Part shown: positions 18,568-27,138 of the stretch, in pieces | How positions within the stretch are numbered: position 1 is the first letter of the stretch | Layout of the letters: each line of letters opens with the position of its first letter | DNA from: Bacillus_BD sp050389805 | GTDB taxonomy: Bacteria; Bacillota; Bacilli; Bacillales; Cytobacillaceae | Direction of reading: 5' to 3' | Length of the DNA stretch: 64,000 nucleotides | NCBI RefSeq assembly: GCF_050389805.1 | Contig: NZ_CP130945.1 | Location: forward strand, 2,666,001-2,730,000 | The notes under the pieces: generated by a model | Told to the model about the DNA's origin: nothing | What the model saw: only the letters and a program-made list of their open reading frames with translations | The model's database searches: none | Program-made: the position numbers and the translations under genes

Positions 18568-18618
18568 TATTAAAAGAAAGTGATAGAAATATATTGAATT
18601 AGTTAAATGATAATGGCG

Positions 18619-18660
18619 ATAAACATTGCAAAATAAAGGTTTTACAATGTTTATTTTTAA
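18619..18660 (+). terminator. Terminator of the MFS transporter gene
   Basis: ATAAACATTG pairs with CAATGTTTAT, extended by AAAA/TTTT across one mismatch, with a TAAAGG loop and TTTTT following. Confidence 0.85.
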
Positions 18661-18684
18661 ATTTAAAAAATTATCAGAAAACGG

Positions 18685-18735
18685 TTGCAATCTATATAAC
18701 AATAAACTATAATAACGTTATAAACATGTTATATA
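18685..18735 (+). promoter_or_regulatory. paaA promoter with overlapping palindromic operator
   Basis: A -35 TTGCAA (18685-18690) lies 17 nt from a perfect -10 TATAAT (18708-18713). TATATAACA (18693-18701) in the spacer and TGTTATATA (18727-18735) just after the expected start site form a 9-bp inverted repeat. A 10-bp palindrome ATAACGTTAT (18712-18721) sits between them over the -10/+1. This layout suits a repressor such as the PaaX encoded at 28041. Confidence 0.65.
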
Positions 18736-18757
18736 AATTTAAGGAGGCAAATGAAAA

Positions 18758-19714
18758 ATGATTAATATGTCCTCGGTAATTGAAGAATCAGAAAAGTTAG
18801 AACAATTCATCCAAAAGATTGAAAAAGGGGAAAAGATCGAAGCGGATGATTGGATGCCTGAAGAATATCGTGTGGCGTTAATTAAATTAATTTCGATGCA
18901 TGGAATTAGTGAAATTATGGGAGCGCTACCTGAAAAAGAGTGGGTTCCAAAAGCACCATCTTTACACCGCAAACTTGGGATTATGGCAAAAGTTCAAGAC
19001 GAAATGGGTCATGGTCAATTATTACTACGTGTCGCAGAAGACCTTCTAAAACCATACGGGAAGAACAGAGGAGACTTGATGCAAGATTTATTTAAAGGAG
19101 ATTTAAAGTTCCACAATGTCTTCCATATGGCAACAAGATCTTGGGGAGATGCTGGTTTAATTGGTTGGTTAGTTGATGGAGCTGCGATTATTACACAAAC
19201 CAATATGCTAAATGCTTCCTATGGTCCATATGCAAGAGCTTTACACCGTATCTGTGCCGAAGAAGTATTCCATGCTCACCATGGAGAAGCAATCATAATG
19301 GCACTGGCAGAAGGAACACAAGAGCAAAAAGAGATGGTCCAAGATGCATTAAACCGTTGGTGGCCTGCACTTCTCATGTTCTTTGGCCCGGCAAGTAGTG
19401 AAACAACTGGAACATCTAAACAAGATGTCACCATTAAATATAAGATTCGTACAAAATCAAACGAAGAACTACGCCAAGACTTCTTTACTAAATATGTTCC
19501 AAGAATTCTTTCTCTAGGTTTAACGATTCCAGATCCAACGATTCATTTTGATGAAGAAAAACAGACTTGGATTTATCAACAGCCTGATTGGAACGAATTT
19601 AAACAAATTATTAAAAATAAAGGGCCACGTTCACAAGCCCGATTGAATTTACGACGCACATCTTATGAAAATAATGCATGGGTTCGCGATGCACTTGCGG
19701 CAGTGGTGAACTAA
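18758..19714 (+). CDS. paaA: 1,2-phenylacetyl-CoA epoxidase, catalytic subunit PaaA
   Basis: 318 aa ferritin-like diiron oxygenase subunit that epoxidises the ring of phenylacetyl-CoA. Metal-ligand motifs are visible: DEMGHGQLLLRVAEDL (about residues 75-90) and RICAEEVFHAHHGE (about 164-177). The end RTSYENNAWVRDAL is typical of PaaA. AAGGAGG lies 11 nt before the ATG, behind the operator-rich promoter. It heads the paaABCD operon with PaaC as structural partner. Confidence 0.96.
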   Translation: MINMSSVIEESEKLEQFIQKIEKGEKIEADDWMPEEYRVALIKLISMHGISEIMGALPEKEWVPKAPSLHRKLGIMAKVQDEMGHGQLLLRVAEDLLKPYGKNRGDLMQDLFKGDLKFHNVFHMATRSWGDAGLIGWLVDGAAIITQTNMLNASYGPYARALHRICAEEVFHAHHGEAIIMALAEGTQEQKEMVQDALNRWWPALLMFFGPASSETTGTSKQDVTIKYKIRTKSNEELRQDFFTKYVPRILSLGLTIPDPTIHFDEEKQTWIYQQPDWNEFKQIIKNKGPRSQARLNLRRTSYENNAWVRDALAAVVN

Positions 19715-19738
19715 TAATAAAAAGGAGAATGAAGAAAA

Positions 19739-20092
19739 ATGGGAAACGATAATAAAACGTTTTATCAAGAATATGAAGTATTTAGTAAACGTACACCTTC
19801 TGCTTCCTTTCAACATCAATTTAGCCTTCTTGCACCAAATGAAGAAATGGCATTAATTATGGCACAAGAAAATTTTATGAGAAGAGAAACGGTATATGAT
19901 ATTTGGGTAGTGAACCGTTCAAATATTCGCGGATTAAGTCAAGAAGAGAAACTGATCTTAAACCGTCTTGATAACAAAGATTACCGAAACACAAAAGGAT
20001 ATGGCTATTTAAAGAGAAAATGGCGTCATTACGAGCAAAAAATGTTTGATGAAAAAGAAATTCTGTCTTGGGGAAAGGAGAAAAGTCAATGA
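19739..20092 (+). CDS. paaB: 1,2-phenylacetyl-CoA epoxidase subunit PaaB
   Basis: 117 aa. PaaB is a small non-catalytic subunit that bridges PaaA-PaaC units in the epoxidase. The N-terminal YEVFSKRTPSASFQHQFSLLAPNEEMALIMAQENFMRR segment is the family core, followed by an IWVV strand. It has AAAGGAGA before the ATG, and its stop overlaps the paaC start (ATGA). Length is slightly above that of the enterobacterial protein because of a basic C-terminal extension. Confidence 0.95.
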   Translation: MGNDNKTFYQEYEVFSKRTPSASFQHQFSLLAPNEEMALIMAQENFMRRETVYDIWVVNRSNIRGLSQEEKLILNRLDNKDYRNTKGYGYLKRKWRHYEQKMFDEKEILSWGKEKSQ

Positions 20093-20895
20093 GTGAAGCA
20101 ACCTTAAATCCAGAAAATAAAAAAGCGGTTATCGATTTATTATATCAATTAGCAGATGATGATTTTCTCTATGCTTATCGTAATTCGGAGTGGCTCGGAC
20201 TTGCTCCGCATATTGAAGAGGATGTAGCTTCTTCTTCCATAAGCCAAGACAGCATGGGGCATGCAGCGATGTTTTATCGACTACTTGAAGAACTAGGTGA
20301 AGGCGATGCCGATGCTTTAGCGCACGGTCGACCTTGGAGAGAAAGAAAGAATTGTATTTTAGTAGAAAGAGTAAATGGACCAGGTAATTATATGGAGAAC
20401 GCACAATATGATTGGGCTTATGCAGTGGTTCGAAACTATCTTTATACAAGTGCTAAAAAAATTAAAATCCAATCACTAAAACAAAGCTCTTATCAGCCAC
20501 TTGCAGATGTAGCTGTCAAAGTTGATATGGAATTACATTACCATTTACTTCATTGGAAAACATGGTTTGTACAACTATTAAGTTCCACTGTAGAAGCAAA
20601 AGAGCGAATGAATGCAGCATTTGAAAAAGTAATAAATGATTTTGCTGATGTCTTTTCATTTGGGAATGAGGGAGAGCAAATCACTGCTGCTGGATTAATG
20701 GAAGAAGAAGCCGTTTTAAAACAAAAATGGGCTTCTGTGATCGGACCAGTATTAGAATCAGTTGGATTAAGTGTACCTGCCCATTTTAGTTCAGGAAGTC
20801 TAAATGGTAGGAACGGGGAGCATTCAATCGAACTTGAGGAAGCACTTGCGATTCTAGCTGAAGTGTACAATTTAAATCCCGTAGCTTCCTGGTAA
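20089..20895 (+). CDS. paaC: 1,2-phenylacetyl-CoA epoxidase subunit PaaC
   Basis: 268 aa from the ATG at 20089, which overlaps the paaB stop and has GGAAAGGAG upstream; an in-frame ATG at 20068 has no comparable site. It is the ferritin-like partner of PaaA without a complete diiron site. DDDFLYAYRNSEWLGLAPHIEEDVA and SQDSMGHAAMFYRLLEELGE match the family. It gives structure to the oxygenase complex in the cytoplasm. The paaD gene follows within a few bases. Confidence 0.95.
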   Translation: MSEATLNPENKKAVIDLLYQLADDDFLYAYRNSEWLGLAPHIEEDVASSSISQDSMGHAAMFYRLLEELGEGDADALAHGRPWRERKNCILVERVNGPGNYMENAQYDWAYAVVRNYLYTSAKKIKIQSLKQSSYQPLADVAVKVDMELHYHLLHWKTWFVQLLSSTVEAKERMNAAFEKVINDFADVFSFGNEGEQITAAGLMEEEAVLKQKWASVIGPVLESVGLSVPAHFSSGSLNGRNGEHSIELEEALAILAEVYNLNPVASW

Positions 20896-20899
20896 ATAT

Positions 20900-21421
20900 A
20901 TGAGAGTGTGGTGTGAAGAGATGAAAGCACCGGTTCAAATTTTAAAAGATGATGTGTTAATCGTATTATCAACGGTTAAAGATCCTGAAATTGATACAGT
21001 AAGTATCATCGATTTAGGGATGGTTGAAGAAATTACGATCGAAAATCATTCGGTGAAGGTTGATATTTTACCAACCTTCGTCGGATGTCCTGCCTTAGAA
21101 TTGATTCGAGAGAATATAGTAAAGGCTGTAATTGGTTTAGAAGGAGTAGAGGAAACAACAGTTGAATTCGTTAATACTCCTCCGTGGACATCGGATCGAA
21201 TTACGGAGAAAGGAATGCACGGACTAAAAGAGTTTGGGATTGCGCCACCGCCCAAATATCTGAAGGAAGATGGTTCCTGGCATGTGGATTGTCCATATTG
21301 CGGCTCCACTTATGTCACTTTAGACAATATTTTTGGTCCAACAGCATGTCGAAGTATTCTTTATTGTAAAAGCTGTAAAAACCCATTTGAAGCGATGAAG
21401 CTGATTTCAACTACATTATGA
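20900..21421 (+). CDS. paaD: PaaD, MIP18/SufT-like maturation factor of the phenylacetyl-CoA epoxidase
   Basis: 173 aa from 20900, or 166 aa if the ATG at 20921 (MKAPVQ) is used; neither has a strong ribosome binding site. The MIP18-like domain (KDPEIDTVSIIDLGMVEEI, then FVGCPALELI with its conserved Cys) is followed by a zinc-ribbon-like tail with CPYCGS and CKSC (about residues 131-165). PaaD is thought to help metal-centre maturation of the epoxidase. It is directly downstream of paaC, with an EthD-like gene next where paaE is often found. Confidence 0.93.
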   Translation: MRVWCEEMKAPVQILKDDVLIVLSTVKDPEIDTVSIIDLGMVEEITIENHSVKVDILPTFVGCPALELIRENIVKAVIGLEGVEETTVEFVNTPPWTSDRITEKGMHGLKEFGIAPPPKYLKEDGSWHVDCPYCGSTYVTLDNIFGPTACRSILYCKSCKNPFEAMKLISTTL

Positions 21422-21436
21422 AAGAGGGAAGACATA

Positions 21437-21742
21437 ATGGTAAAACTAATTGCATTTTATAAACAACCTGAAAATAAAGAAGCATTTGATGAGCATTATT
21501 TCAATGTGCATGTACCTATTACAGAAAAGATCCCTGGTTTACGAAAAATGAAAGTGACAAAAGGAACCGGATCTCCAATGGGGGGAGAAGCGAAATATTA
21601 TTTAATATGTGAAATGTATTATGACAGCATAGAAGATTTAAATGCAGGTTTAAGATCGGCAGAAGGAAAAGCATCAAGCAAGGATGTGATGAGTTTCGCA
21701 GGAGACATCGTTTCATTTATGATTGGTGAGGACGTAGAATGA
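21437..21742 (+). CDS. EthD-family small protein in the paa operon
   Basis: 101 aa with the EthD-type ferredoxin-like fold: the N-terminal strand MVKLIAFYKQPENKEAFDEHYFNVHVPI and the late DVMSFAGDIVSFMIGE match the family. EthD proteins are small dimeric partners of oxygenases, of poorly known function. It has a ribosome binding site GAGGGAAG, and its stop overlaps the next ATG (ATGA). It sits where the epoxidase reductase gene paaE lies in many clusters but contains no FAD or 2Fe-2S motif and cannot replace it. Confidence 0.85.
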   Translation: MVKLIAFYKQPENKEAFDEHYFNVHVPITEKIPGLRKMKVTKGTGSPMGGEAKYYLICEMYYDSIEDLNAGLRSAEGKASSKDVMSFAGDIVSFMIGEDVE

Positions 21743-22515
21743 ATGGATTTGAATACATTGAAAGATTGATAGAGGATGGAGTAGGAGTGATCAAACTAAA
21801 TCGTCCTAAGCAGTTAAATGCATTAAATCGAAAAATGATTCGAGAAATCATTACGGCTTTAGAAGAGTTTGATCAAAATGATGAGGTTGTTACGATCCTT
21901 GTAACAGGAAATGGAAGAGCGTTTTCTGCAGGAGCCGATATTGATGAAATGGCAGAAAATGATTCGATTCAAATGGAATTATTAAACCAGTTCGCAGACT
22001 GGGATCGGATTACTCTCATCAAAAAACCGATTATCGGGGCTGTGAAAGGGCTTGTGTTTGGTGGCGGATTTGAGTTGGCTTTAAGTCTAGATATCTTAAT
22101 AGCTGCTACAGGTACACAATTTTCTTTCCCTGAAGTCCAACTCGGTGTTATGCCTGGAGCGGGTGGCACTCAGCGCCTAACAAAAGTCGTTGGGCGAGCA
22201 AAAGCGTTAGAGTGGATTTGGACAGGGGATCGTATTCCTGCCGAAACGGCTTTACAATTTGGGATTATAAATACCATTGTTTCCGAAGAATTATTAATGG
22301 AAGAAAGTATGAAATTGGCCAAGAGATTGGCGAAGCAACCTCCTTTATCTTTAAGACTCATTAAAGACTCTATTAATAAAGCAGTAGATTATTCACTATA
22401 TGAAGGAATGCAGTATGAGCGAAAAAATTTCTATCTGCTGTTCTCATCTCAGGATCAAAAAGAAGGAATGCAGGCTTTTATCGAAAAGAGAAAAGCTGAA
22501 TTTAAAGGGAAATAA
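21739..22515 (+). CDS. paaF: Enoyl-CoA hydratase of phenylacetate degradation (PaaF-like)
   Basis: 258 aa crotonase. The oxyanion-hole segments AFSAGADIDEM and KGLVFGGGFELALSLD, and both catalytic glutamates (SFPEVQLGVMPGAGGTQRL and the ALEWIWTG helix), are present, so it should be a true hydratase. It would hydrate the 2,3-dehydroadipyl-CoA-type intermediate in the beta-oxidation part. Coupled to the EthD-like gene by ATGA and followed 14 nt later by paaG. Two other crotonases lie nearby, so the PaaF label rests on operon position. Confidence 0.88.
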   Translation: MNGFEYIERLIEDGVGVIKLNRPKQLNALNRKMIREIITALEEFDQNDEVVTILVTGNGRAFSAGADIDEMAENDSIQMELLNQFADWDRITLIKKPIIGAVKGLVFGGGFELALSLDILIAATGTQFSFPEVQLGVMPGAGGTQRLTKVVGRAKALEWIWTGDRIPAETALQFGIINTIVSEELLMEESMKLAKRLAKQPPLSLRLIKDSINKAVDYSLYEGMQYERKNFYLLFSSQDQKEGMQAFIEKRKAEFKGK

Positions 22516-22529
22516 GGAGGTGGAACACC

Positions 22530-23303
22530 ATGTATGAAAATATTCAATACACTCTAATTGATGGAGTAGCAACGATTAAGTTAGCTCGACCAGATAAATT
22601 AAACGCGTTTAATCGTACGATGATCCGCGAAATCACAGCGGCTGTGAAAGAGGCAGCAAGAGATGAAAAAGTACGATGTCTTGTATTCACTGGAGAAGGT
22701 CGCGGATTTTGTTCAGGTCAAGACTTGGCGGATGTTGATAAAAAAATGGACCACGGAGAAGTGTTACGAGAGCAATATCGTCCAATGATGAAACAAATTA
22801 TGAACCTGGAAAAACCAGTTGTAGCAGCTGTGAATGGTGTAGCAGCCGGAGCAGGATTTAGTCTTGCTTTAGCCTGTGATTTCAGGTTGGCTTCCGAAAA
22901 ATCAAGCTATGTAAATGCTTTTATTCATATAGGTTTAATTCCAGACTCTGGTAATCTTTATTTCTTGCAAAACTTAGTAGGCTACTCAAAAGCAGCTGAG
23001 ATTTCCATATTAGGAGAAAAAATTTCAGCTGATCGAGCATTGCAGTTAGGACTAGTGACAAAGGTAATTCAAAGCGAATTATGGGATAAAGAAGTAGGTG
23101 AATTCACAGAATATTTGGCGAAAATACCCACAAAAGCGGTTGGTTTGATCAAACGAAATTTAAAACAAGCGAATTCCCTTTCATTTGAAAAATATTTAGA
23201 AGCGGAAGCACAAGGACAAAGAATTGCTGGCTTAACGAAAGATCACCAAGAAGGTGTGCAAGCCTTTATCGAAAAAAGAAAACCAGTTTTCATAGGTAGT
23301 TAA
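22530..23303 (+). CDS. paaG: Ring-1,2-epoxyphenylacetyl-CoA isomerase PaaG-like
   Basis: 257 aa crotonase fold. It has GFCSGQDLADV and AAGAGFSLALACDFRL for the CoA and oxyanion sites, but the hydratase glutamate loop is replaced by HIGLIPDSGNLYFL with an Asp, as in PaaG. It should convert the ring epoxide to the seven-membered oxepin-CoA and later move a double bond. AAGGAGGTGG gives strong translation. It follows paaF directly in the same operon. Confidence 0.93.
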   Translation: MYENIQYTLIDGVATIKLARPDKLNAFNRTMIREITAAVKEAARDEKVRCLVFTGEGRGFCSGQDLADVDKKMDHGEVLREQYRPMMKQIMNLEKPVVAAVNGVAAGAGFSLALACDFRLASEKSSYVNAFIHIGLIPDSGNLYFLQNLVGYSKAAEISILGEKISADRALQLGLVTKVIQSELWDKEVGEFTEYLAKIPTKAVGLIKRNLKQANSLSFEKYLEAEAQGQRIAGLTKDHQEGVQAFIEKRKPVFIGS

Positions 23304-23330
23304 ATTAGAAAAATAAGAGGAGGAAAAACA

Positions 23331-24848
23331 ATGACAACAACTCAACAATCCATTCAAGAAAACCAATCAATAAAGCGTGATTTCTATCATTTAATTATAA
23401 ATGGTCAAAAAGTAGAAAGCAGTAATGGCGGTACAATCAAAACGTATAATCCAGCAACAGGTGAATTAATTGCAGAAGTTGCAAAGGCAACGAAAGAAGA
23501 TGCAGAAAAAGCGGTTCAAGCAGCACGTAATGCTTTTGATTACGGGAAGTGGAAGAAGTTTCCGGTAAACAAACGCTCACGAGTGCTAAATAAAATTGCT
23601 AGTATTATGCGTTCCCGTTTTAATGAATTAGTAGAATTAGAAATGCTAGATACAGGTAAAAGTTTAAGTACAGCTCAAGGCCAAGTAAATCAAGCGATTG
23701 AAGACTTTGAATTTTACGCGGGTGCGATTGTTTCACATGGAGGTCGTGTGAATCCAATGCCAGGTCAATTCCATAACTATACAGAAAAAGAACCAGTTGG
23801 CGTATGTGCACAAATTATTCCGTGGAATTACCCGTTAATGATGGCAGCTTGGAAAGTCGCTCCTGCCATTGCAGTAGGTTGTTCTGTAATCGTAAAACCC
23901 GCTTCCTTAACACCGCTTACAGCGATTATTTTAGGTGAAATTTGCTTAGAAGCAGGTGTTCCAGAAGGTGTTGTAAACATTGTTCCAGGTTCAGGATCTG
24001 AAGTAGGAAATTACTTAGTGGAACATGAGCAAGTTGATAAAGTAGCGTTTACAGGCTCTACTCCAATTGGTAAAGATATAATGGCAAGAGCATCACAAAC
24101 ATTAAAGCGTGTTACTTTAGAGCTTGGAGGAAAATCTCCTAATCTTGTATTTGCAGATGCAGATATTGATGCAGCGGTAGACGGTTCACTTTATGGAATC
24201 TTTTATAATACAGGTCAATCTTGTGAAGCGCGTTCTCGTTTATATGTACATGAAGATATATACGATGAATTTGTTAGTAAATTTATTGAAAAAACAAAGA
24301 AAATCAAACTCGGTGATCCATTTGATCAAGCAACCCATGTTGGTGCCATTATTGACCGCAACCAAGTTGAAGTGATTGATGGATATGTAAAATCGGCAAT
24401 CGAGGATGGTTCGGAAATCCTAACAGGTGGAAAGCCGGCGATTATAGAAGGTTTCGAGAACGGCTTCTGGTATGAACCAACTGTTATTGCCAATGTGAAT
24501 CACGACATGAAAGTCGTAAAAGAAGAAATCTTTGGACCTGTAGTTGTGATTATGAAGTTTAAAGATGAAAAAGAGGCGATCAAGCTAGCTAATGATACCG
24601 AGTTTGGTTTAGGTTCTGCTATTTGGACGAAAGATGGAGCGCGGGCACAACGAGTTGCAGGTCAAATTCAAGCAGGGATCGTTATGGTAAACTGCCCATT
24701 CTCAGCAATGCCTGGAACACCATTTGGTGGTTACAAGCAATCAGGTTTCGGAAGAGAATTATGTATTGAAACATTGGATCTTTATACAGAAACAAAGAGT
24801 ATTGTATCTTACTATGGAAGTCGTCCATTAAATCCAATGGGGATTTAA
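23331..24848 (+). CDS. Aldehyde dehydrogenase of the paa cluster
   Basis: 505 aa NAD(P)-dependent aldehyde dehydrogenase. The fold landmarks are IIPWNYPLMMAAWK, FTGSTPIGKD, the general base Glu in VTLELGGKSPN and the nucleophile Cys in YNTGQSCEARSR. No MaoC-like hydratase domain is attached, so it is not the full PaaZ fusion. It probably oxidises the ring-opened semialdehyde, or alternatively phenylacetaldehyde feeding into the pathway. AGAGGAGG lies before the ATG. It is in line with paaG (27 bp) and paaH (89 bp). Confidence 0.9.
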   Translation: MTTTQQSIQENQSIKRDFYHLIINGQKVESSNGGTIKTYNPATGELIAEVAKATKEDAEKAVQAARNAFDYGKWKKFPVNKRSRVLNKIASIMRSRFNELVELEMLDTGKSLSTAQGQVNQAIEDFEFYAGAIVSHGGRVNPMPGQFHNYTEKEPVGVCAQIIPWNYPLMMAAWKVAPAIAVGCSVIVKPASLTPLTAIILGEICLEAGVPEGVVNIVPGSGSEVGNYLVEHEQVDKVAFTGSTPIGKDIMARASQTLKRVTLELGGKSPNLVFADADIDAAVDGSLYGIFYNTGQSCEARSRLYVHEDIYDEFVSKFIEKTKKIKLGDPFDQATHVGAIIDRNQVEVIDGYVKSAIEDGSEILTGGKPAIIEGFENGFWYEPTVIANVNHDMKVVKEEIFGPVVVIMKFKDEKEAIKLANDTEFGLGSAIWTKDGARAQRVAGQIQAGIVMVNCPFSAMPGTPFGGYKQSGFGRELCIETLDLYTETKSIVSYYGSRPLNPMGI

Positions 24849-24937
24849 GTCCATTAATGAATGGAGTACGATTACATCAATTTTAAAGAGATGTTTCGTA
24901 CTCCTTTACATAATCGAAAAAGGGAGAGGAAGAAGTG

Positions 24938-25810
24938 ATGATAGAAACAATTATGGTTGTAGGTTCCGGTGTGATGGGAAGAGGAATTGCTTATGTTGCA
25001 GCAGTAGGAGGATTTCGTGTCTCCTTATATGATGCAAATGAAGCAGCATTAAAAAATGCTAAAGAAGAACTATACAAAATTTTTGATAAAGGGTTAGCTC
25101 GAGGGAAAATAACAGTAGAAGAAGTGGAAACCGCAAAAAATAATCTTCTGTTTGTTCCTCAATTAGAAGAAGCAGCAAGACAGGCTGATTTGGTGATTGA
25201 AGCAGTTCCTGAAAAGACCGAGATCAAAAAGGCTGTTTTTGAGTCTCTTGAACAATATGTCCCCGAACATTGTTTATTTGCCACGAATACTTCAACCATG
25301 AGTCCAACAGAAATTGGCTCTTATGGAAAACGTCCAGAAAAATCCATTGCGATGCATTTCTTTAATCCTGTTCATAAAATGCCACTTGTTGAAATTGTTC
25401 GCGGACTTGAAACAAGTGATGAAACAGCAGAGGTGGTGCGACAAGTAGCAGAGCAAATGGGAAAAGAAACCGTTGTGATCAATGAATTTCCAGGGTTTGT
25501 GACTAGCCGTATTTCTTGTCTTGTTGGAAATGAAGCATTTTATATGTTGCAGGAAGGACTTGGGACCCCAGAGGAGATCGACAAAGCGATTAAATTAGGG
25601 TTGAATTATCCAATGGGTCCATTTGAGTTAGTTGATTTAGTCGGCTTGGATGCACGCTTAAATAATTTAAAATATTTACATGAAAAATTAGGTGAAAAAT
25701 ACCGCCCTGCTCCATTACTAGAACAATATGTGAAAGCAGGTCGCCTTGGTCGTAAATCAGGTAAAGGGGTTTATGATTATACAAAAGAAAAAGAGGTGCT
25801 ATCAAAATGA
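24938..25810 (+). CDS. paaH: 3-hydroxyacyl-CoA dehydrogenase PaaH-like
   Basis: 290 aa from the ATG at 24938 (a GTG lies one codon earlier). The Rossmann motif is VVGSGVMGRGIAYVAAVGG, the catalytic His is in HFFNPVHKMPLVEIVRG, and the C-terminal domain carries ALD-type NYPMGPFELVDLVGLD and GRKSGKGVYDY. It oxidises 3-hydroxyadipyl-CoA to 3-oxoadipyl-CoA with NAD. AGGGAGAGG precedes it, and the stop overlaps the paaJ start (ATGA). Confidence 0.92.
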   Translation: MIETIMVVGSGVMGRGIAYVAAVGGFRVSLYDANEAALKNAKEELYKIFDKGLARGKITVEEVETAKNNLLFVPQLEEAARQADLVIEAVPEKTEIKKAVFESLEQYVPEHCLFATNTSTMSPTEIGSYGKRPEKSIAMHFFNPVHKMPLVEIVRGLETSDETAEVVRQVAEQMGKETVVINEFPGFVTSRISCLVGNEAFYMLQEGLGTPEEIDKAIKLGLNYPMGPFELVDLVGLDARLNNLKYLHEKLGEKYRPAPLLEQYVKAGRLGRKSGKGVYDYTKEKEVLSK

Positions 25811-27012
25811 GAGAAGTCGTAATCGTAGATGCAGTCCGTACACCTATTGGTAGATATAAAGGTGCATTAAAAAGTGTTCGACCCGACGATTTAGGCGCAA
25901 TTGTAATTAAAGCATTATTAGAACGAAATCCGAATCTTCCAGCCGAGGATATTGAAGAAGTCGTGCTAGGAAATGCCAATCAAGCAGGAGAAGATAATCG
26001 AAATGTAGCTAGAATGTCAGCATTGCTTGCGGGACTTCCAATATCAGTAGGGGGAACAACAATCAACCGACTATGTGGATCAGGTTTGGATGCAGTTATG
26101 TATGCAGCAAGAGCCATTGCGAGTGGGGAAGGGGATATTTATATTGCTGGTGGCACAGAAAGTATGACTCGTGCTCCATTTGTAATGGGGAAACCTGAAA
26201 TTGATTATCCTCGAGGTTCAATGGAATTACAAGACACGACGATTGGCTGGAGATTTACGAATCCTGTATTAGAAAAAATGTACGGTGCGGAAACGATGCC
26301 AAAAACCGCTGAAAATGTCGCTCAAGACTATAACATTTCACGTGAGGCACAAGATCAATTCGCTTTCGAAAGCCAGCAACGAGCCAAAAAGGCGATGGAA
26401 GAAAATCGCTTTGAAAATGAAATCGTGCCAGTCACTGTGAAAGATCGCAAAGGCAATGAAACGGTTGTAGATAAAGATGAACATCCACGCCCAGACACGA
26501 CTCTAGAAAAGCTAGGTAAATTAAGACCTATTTTTGAAGGAGGATCTGTAACTGCAGGAAATGCTTCAGGTGTGAATGATGGTGCCTCTGTATTATTGAT
26601 TATGAGTGCTGAAAAGGCAAAAGAATTGAACCTGAAGCCGTTAGTCAAATATGTTGTCGGTGCAACAGCAGGGTTAGAGCCAAGAGTCATGGGACTCGGA
26701 CCGATCTATGCATCCAGAAAGGCGTTACAAAGAGCTCATTTATCTTCTCAAGATTTAGGCTTAGTTGAATTAAATGAGGCTTTTGCTTCCCAATCATTAG
26801 AATGTATCCGTCAATTAGAGCTTGATCCATCAAAGGTTAATGTAAATGGTGGTGCGATTGCATTCGGTCATCCGCTAGGTGCTAGTGGTGCTAGAATTTT
26901 AACCACTTTAATCTATGAAATGAAAAAGCGGGATGTTCAATATGGTCTTGCAACTATGTGTATTGGCGTTGGTCAAGGCATAGCTGCAATTGTTGAAAAT
27001 ATTGCTGACTAA
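25807..27012 (+). CDS. paaJ: 3-oxoadipyl-CoA / 3-oxo-dehydrosuberyl-CoA thiolase PaaJ-like
   Basis: 401 aa thiolase with all catalytic residues: Cys in TINRLCGSGLDAVM (about residue 91), His in AIAFGHPLGASGAR and Cys in ATMCIGVGQG. It makes the two thiolytic cuts that release acetyl-CoA and succinyl-CoA. Translationally coupled to paaH by a four-base overlap. A strong terminator after the stop closes the paaA-paaJ operon. Confidence 0.93.
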   Translation: MREVVIVDAVRTPIGRYKGALKSVRPDDLGAIVIKALLERNPNLPAEDIEEVVLGNANQAGEDNRNVARMSALLAGLPISVGGTTINRLCGSGLDAVMYAARAIASGEGDIYIAGGTESMTRAPFVMGKPEIDYPRGSMELQDTTIGWRFTNPVLEKMYGAETMPKTAENVAQDYNISREAQDQFAFESQQRAKKAMEENRFENEIVPVTVKDRKGNETVVDKDEHPRPDTTLEKLGKLRPIFEGGSVTAGNASGVNDGASVLLIMSAEKAKELNLKPLVKYVVGATAGLEPRVMGLGPIYASRKALQRAHLSSQDLGLVELNEAFASQSLECIRQLELDPSKVNVNGGAIAFGHPLGASGARILTTLIYEMKKRDVQYGLATMCIGVGQGIAAIVENIAD

Positions 27013-27019
27013 TCTATGA

Positions 27020-27060
27020 AAATACCTTTATTTGACTAGTGGTCGGTAAAGGTATTTTTA
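27020..27060 (+). terminator. Terminator of the paaA-paaJ operon
   Basis: AAATACCTTTA and TAAAGGTATTT form an 11-bp stem with a 16-nt loop and a short T-rich tail (TTTTTA). Confidence 0.88.
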
Positions 27061-27138
27061 TCTGATTGAAGAATATGTAGGTATTAGGATTTTTCTATTT
27101 CGTTAAAAAGTGTTCAACTGGAAAGGAGTCTAAAAGAG

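Noticed and set aside
20550..20972. A 140-residue minus-strand reading frame opposite paaC/paaD
   Set aside because: No initiation signal, and both sense genes are certain.
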